From the NCBI GenBank assembly GCA_021463345.1, contig JAJTYM010000020.1, positions 1 through 58,709 on the forward strand: DNA of 58,709 nt, read 5' to 3'. The stretch is from Pseudobdellovibrionaceae bacterium. GTDB lineage: Bacteria; Bdellovibrionota; Bdellovibrionia; Bdellovibrionales; JAMPXM01. Of the stretch, positions 57,922 to 58,709 are shown piece after piece. The notes under the pieces were generated by a model. The model made no database searches. It was not told where the DNA came from and saw nothing but the letters and a program-made list of their open reading frames with translations. A program made the position numbers and the translations under genes. Position 1 is the stretch's first letter, and every line of letters starts with the position of its first letter.

Positions 57922-58530
57922 ATGGAATCATCCGCGCAGAGTCTCAACGGCAAGACGATCGCCATCCTCAGCGAAAACGGCTTTGAGGAATCGGAGCTCT
58001 TCCAACCTTTGCAGGCGCTCAAAGACGCCGGAGCCGAGGTCAAGATCGTCTCCCCGCAAGCGGGGCGGATCAAGGGCTGGAACAAAACCGACTGGGGCCG
58101 AACCGTGGAAGTCGACGTCGCTCTGGACGACGCCGAGGCCGGCGGCTTCGACGGCTTGCTGCTCCCGGGAGGCGTCATGAACCCCGACCGCTTGCGCGCG
58201 AACCCGAAAGCGGTCGAATTCGTGCGCGAGTTCGTCGACGCCGCCAAACCGATCGCGGCGATCTGCCACGGGCCGTGGACGCTCATCGAAGCCGGAGCCG
58301 TCGAAGGCCGCAAAATGACGTCCTGGGCATCGCTCAAATCCGACCTGGTCAACGCCGGGGCCGCTTGGGTGGACCAGGAGGTCGTCACCGACCAAGGCCT
58401 GGTCACCAGCCGAAGCCCCGACGACATCCCCGCCTTCAATCGCAAGATGATCGAGGAATTCGCCGAGGGCCGTCACGCCGGCCGCGGCAGAACCGAACGC
58501 GCGAGTGAACGGGCCACGCCCCTGCAATAA
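57922..58530 (+). CDS. DJ-1/PfpI family protein (PfpI endopeptidase/glyoxalase-III-like)
   Basis: The 202-residue soluble protein has IAILSENGFEESEL with the conserved acidic residue at the strand end, VSPQAGRIKGW, DGLLLPGGVMNPD and the nucleophile elbow AICHGPW (Cys115, His116). This is the PfpI/YhbO type rather than a glutamine amidotransferase. Family members act as proteases, glyoxalases/deglycases or stress proteins; no single activity can be assigned. AAGGAGGTG lies directly before the ATG at 57922. The inverted repeat upstream may control it. Confidence 0.93.
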   Translation: MESSAQSLNGKTIAILSENGFEESELFQPLQALKDAGAEVKIVSPQAGRIKGWNKTDWGRTVEVDVALDDAEAGGFDGLLLPGGVMNPDRLRANPKAVEFVREFVDAAKPIAAICHGPWTLIEAGAVEGRKMTSWASLKSDLVNAGAAWVDQEVVTDQGLVTSRSPDDIPAFNRKMIEEFAEGRHAGRGRTERASERATPLQ

Positions 58531-58631
58531 CGTCTCCGCCCTAGGAAAGGCCCTCCAGACGGGTTCCCGAATCCGCCCTCAACGTCAACCGGCGAACCAC
58601 TAACGGGCGCGTGCAAAAATTTTTACTCGCG

Positions 58632-58656
58632 TTGACATGACTCTCTCGGTCGAGAG
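58632..58656 (+). promoter_or_regulatory. TTGACA element with adjoining palindrome at the window end
   Basis: TTGACA (58632-58637) is followed by the perfect palindrome CTCTCG-GT-CGAGAG (58643-58656). No good -10 hexamer sits at the usual distance. It may be the regulated promoter of a gene beyond the window; no gene start is visible. Confidence 0.25.
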
Positions 58657-58709
58657 GTTTTCTGTTTAGTGGATCGCTTCTTCCGCTGTCACCTCCGTTT
58701 TCTCGATCA

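Overview
The window is a chromosomal segment of a GC-rich Gram-negative bacterium. It has lipoprotein lipoboxes, outer-membrane barrels and a polar-flagellum cluster in the order fliL-M-N-O-P-Q-R-flhB-flhA-flhF-flhG-fliA. Together with the other gene content (Tad-type pilus genes, two DUF507 genes, lysine 2,3-aminomutase family, many secreted coiled-coil proteins) this looks most like a high-GC member of the Bdellovibrionota or a related delta-proteobacterial lineage. That assignment is inference; no rRNA gene is present.

Layout. 1-1000: a less GC-rich stretch with the 3' end of a SUMF1/PvdO-like gene and mostly empty DNA, abutting the 3' end of a tRNA-Leu(UAG) gene (1000-1363, minus) that is split by a group I intron of the cyanobacterial tRNA-Leu type. 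1.4-6.5 kb: a small membrane protein, gcvT-gcvH, a lytic transglycosylase lipoprotein and folD. 6.7-16.3 kb: a Tad/Flp pilus region (Flp pilin, TadE-like proteins, CpaC secretin, CpaF ATPase), interrupted by an oppositely oriented secreted repeat protein and a REC-histidine kinase. 16.4-21.4 kb: a small gene with a sigma-28-like promoter, aspS, a PHA-granule-family protein, an RpoH-like sigma factor and a lipoprotein. 21.4-32.8 kb: the flagellar export/motor/regulatory operon behind a sigma-54-type promoter. 33-42.3 kb: an inositol-monophosphatase-family gene, a SPOR protein, a zinc-metalloprotease lipoprotein coupled to a small barrel, pcrA/uvrD, a kamA-family gene and a secreted protein. 42.4-49 kb: a 1000-residue pilin-like protein with a partner, a large barrel, and an operon of two DUF507 proteins plus an H1-like-tail/GroES fusion. 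49.1-58.5 kb: a class A PBP, a secreted protein, a radical SAM/SPASM maturase with a tiny downstream peptide gene, a CHASE2 histidine kinase, an NtrC-type activator and a DJ-1/PfpI protein.

The best candidate for an undescribed system is at 52.75-57.8 kb. A sigma-54-type promoter precedes a SPASM maturase whose stop codon is followed at once by a 44-codon peptide gene with its own strong ribosome binding site. Next come a CHASE2 sensor kinase and a sigma-54 activator. I read this as a sigma-54-controlled RiPP (ribosomally made, modified peptide) locus with a possible built-in two-component switch. Other notable items are the intron-split tRNA-Leu, the basic-tail GroES fusion, interlocked divergent leaderless promoters at 49.05 kb, and the giant pilin.
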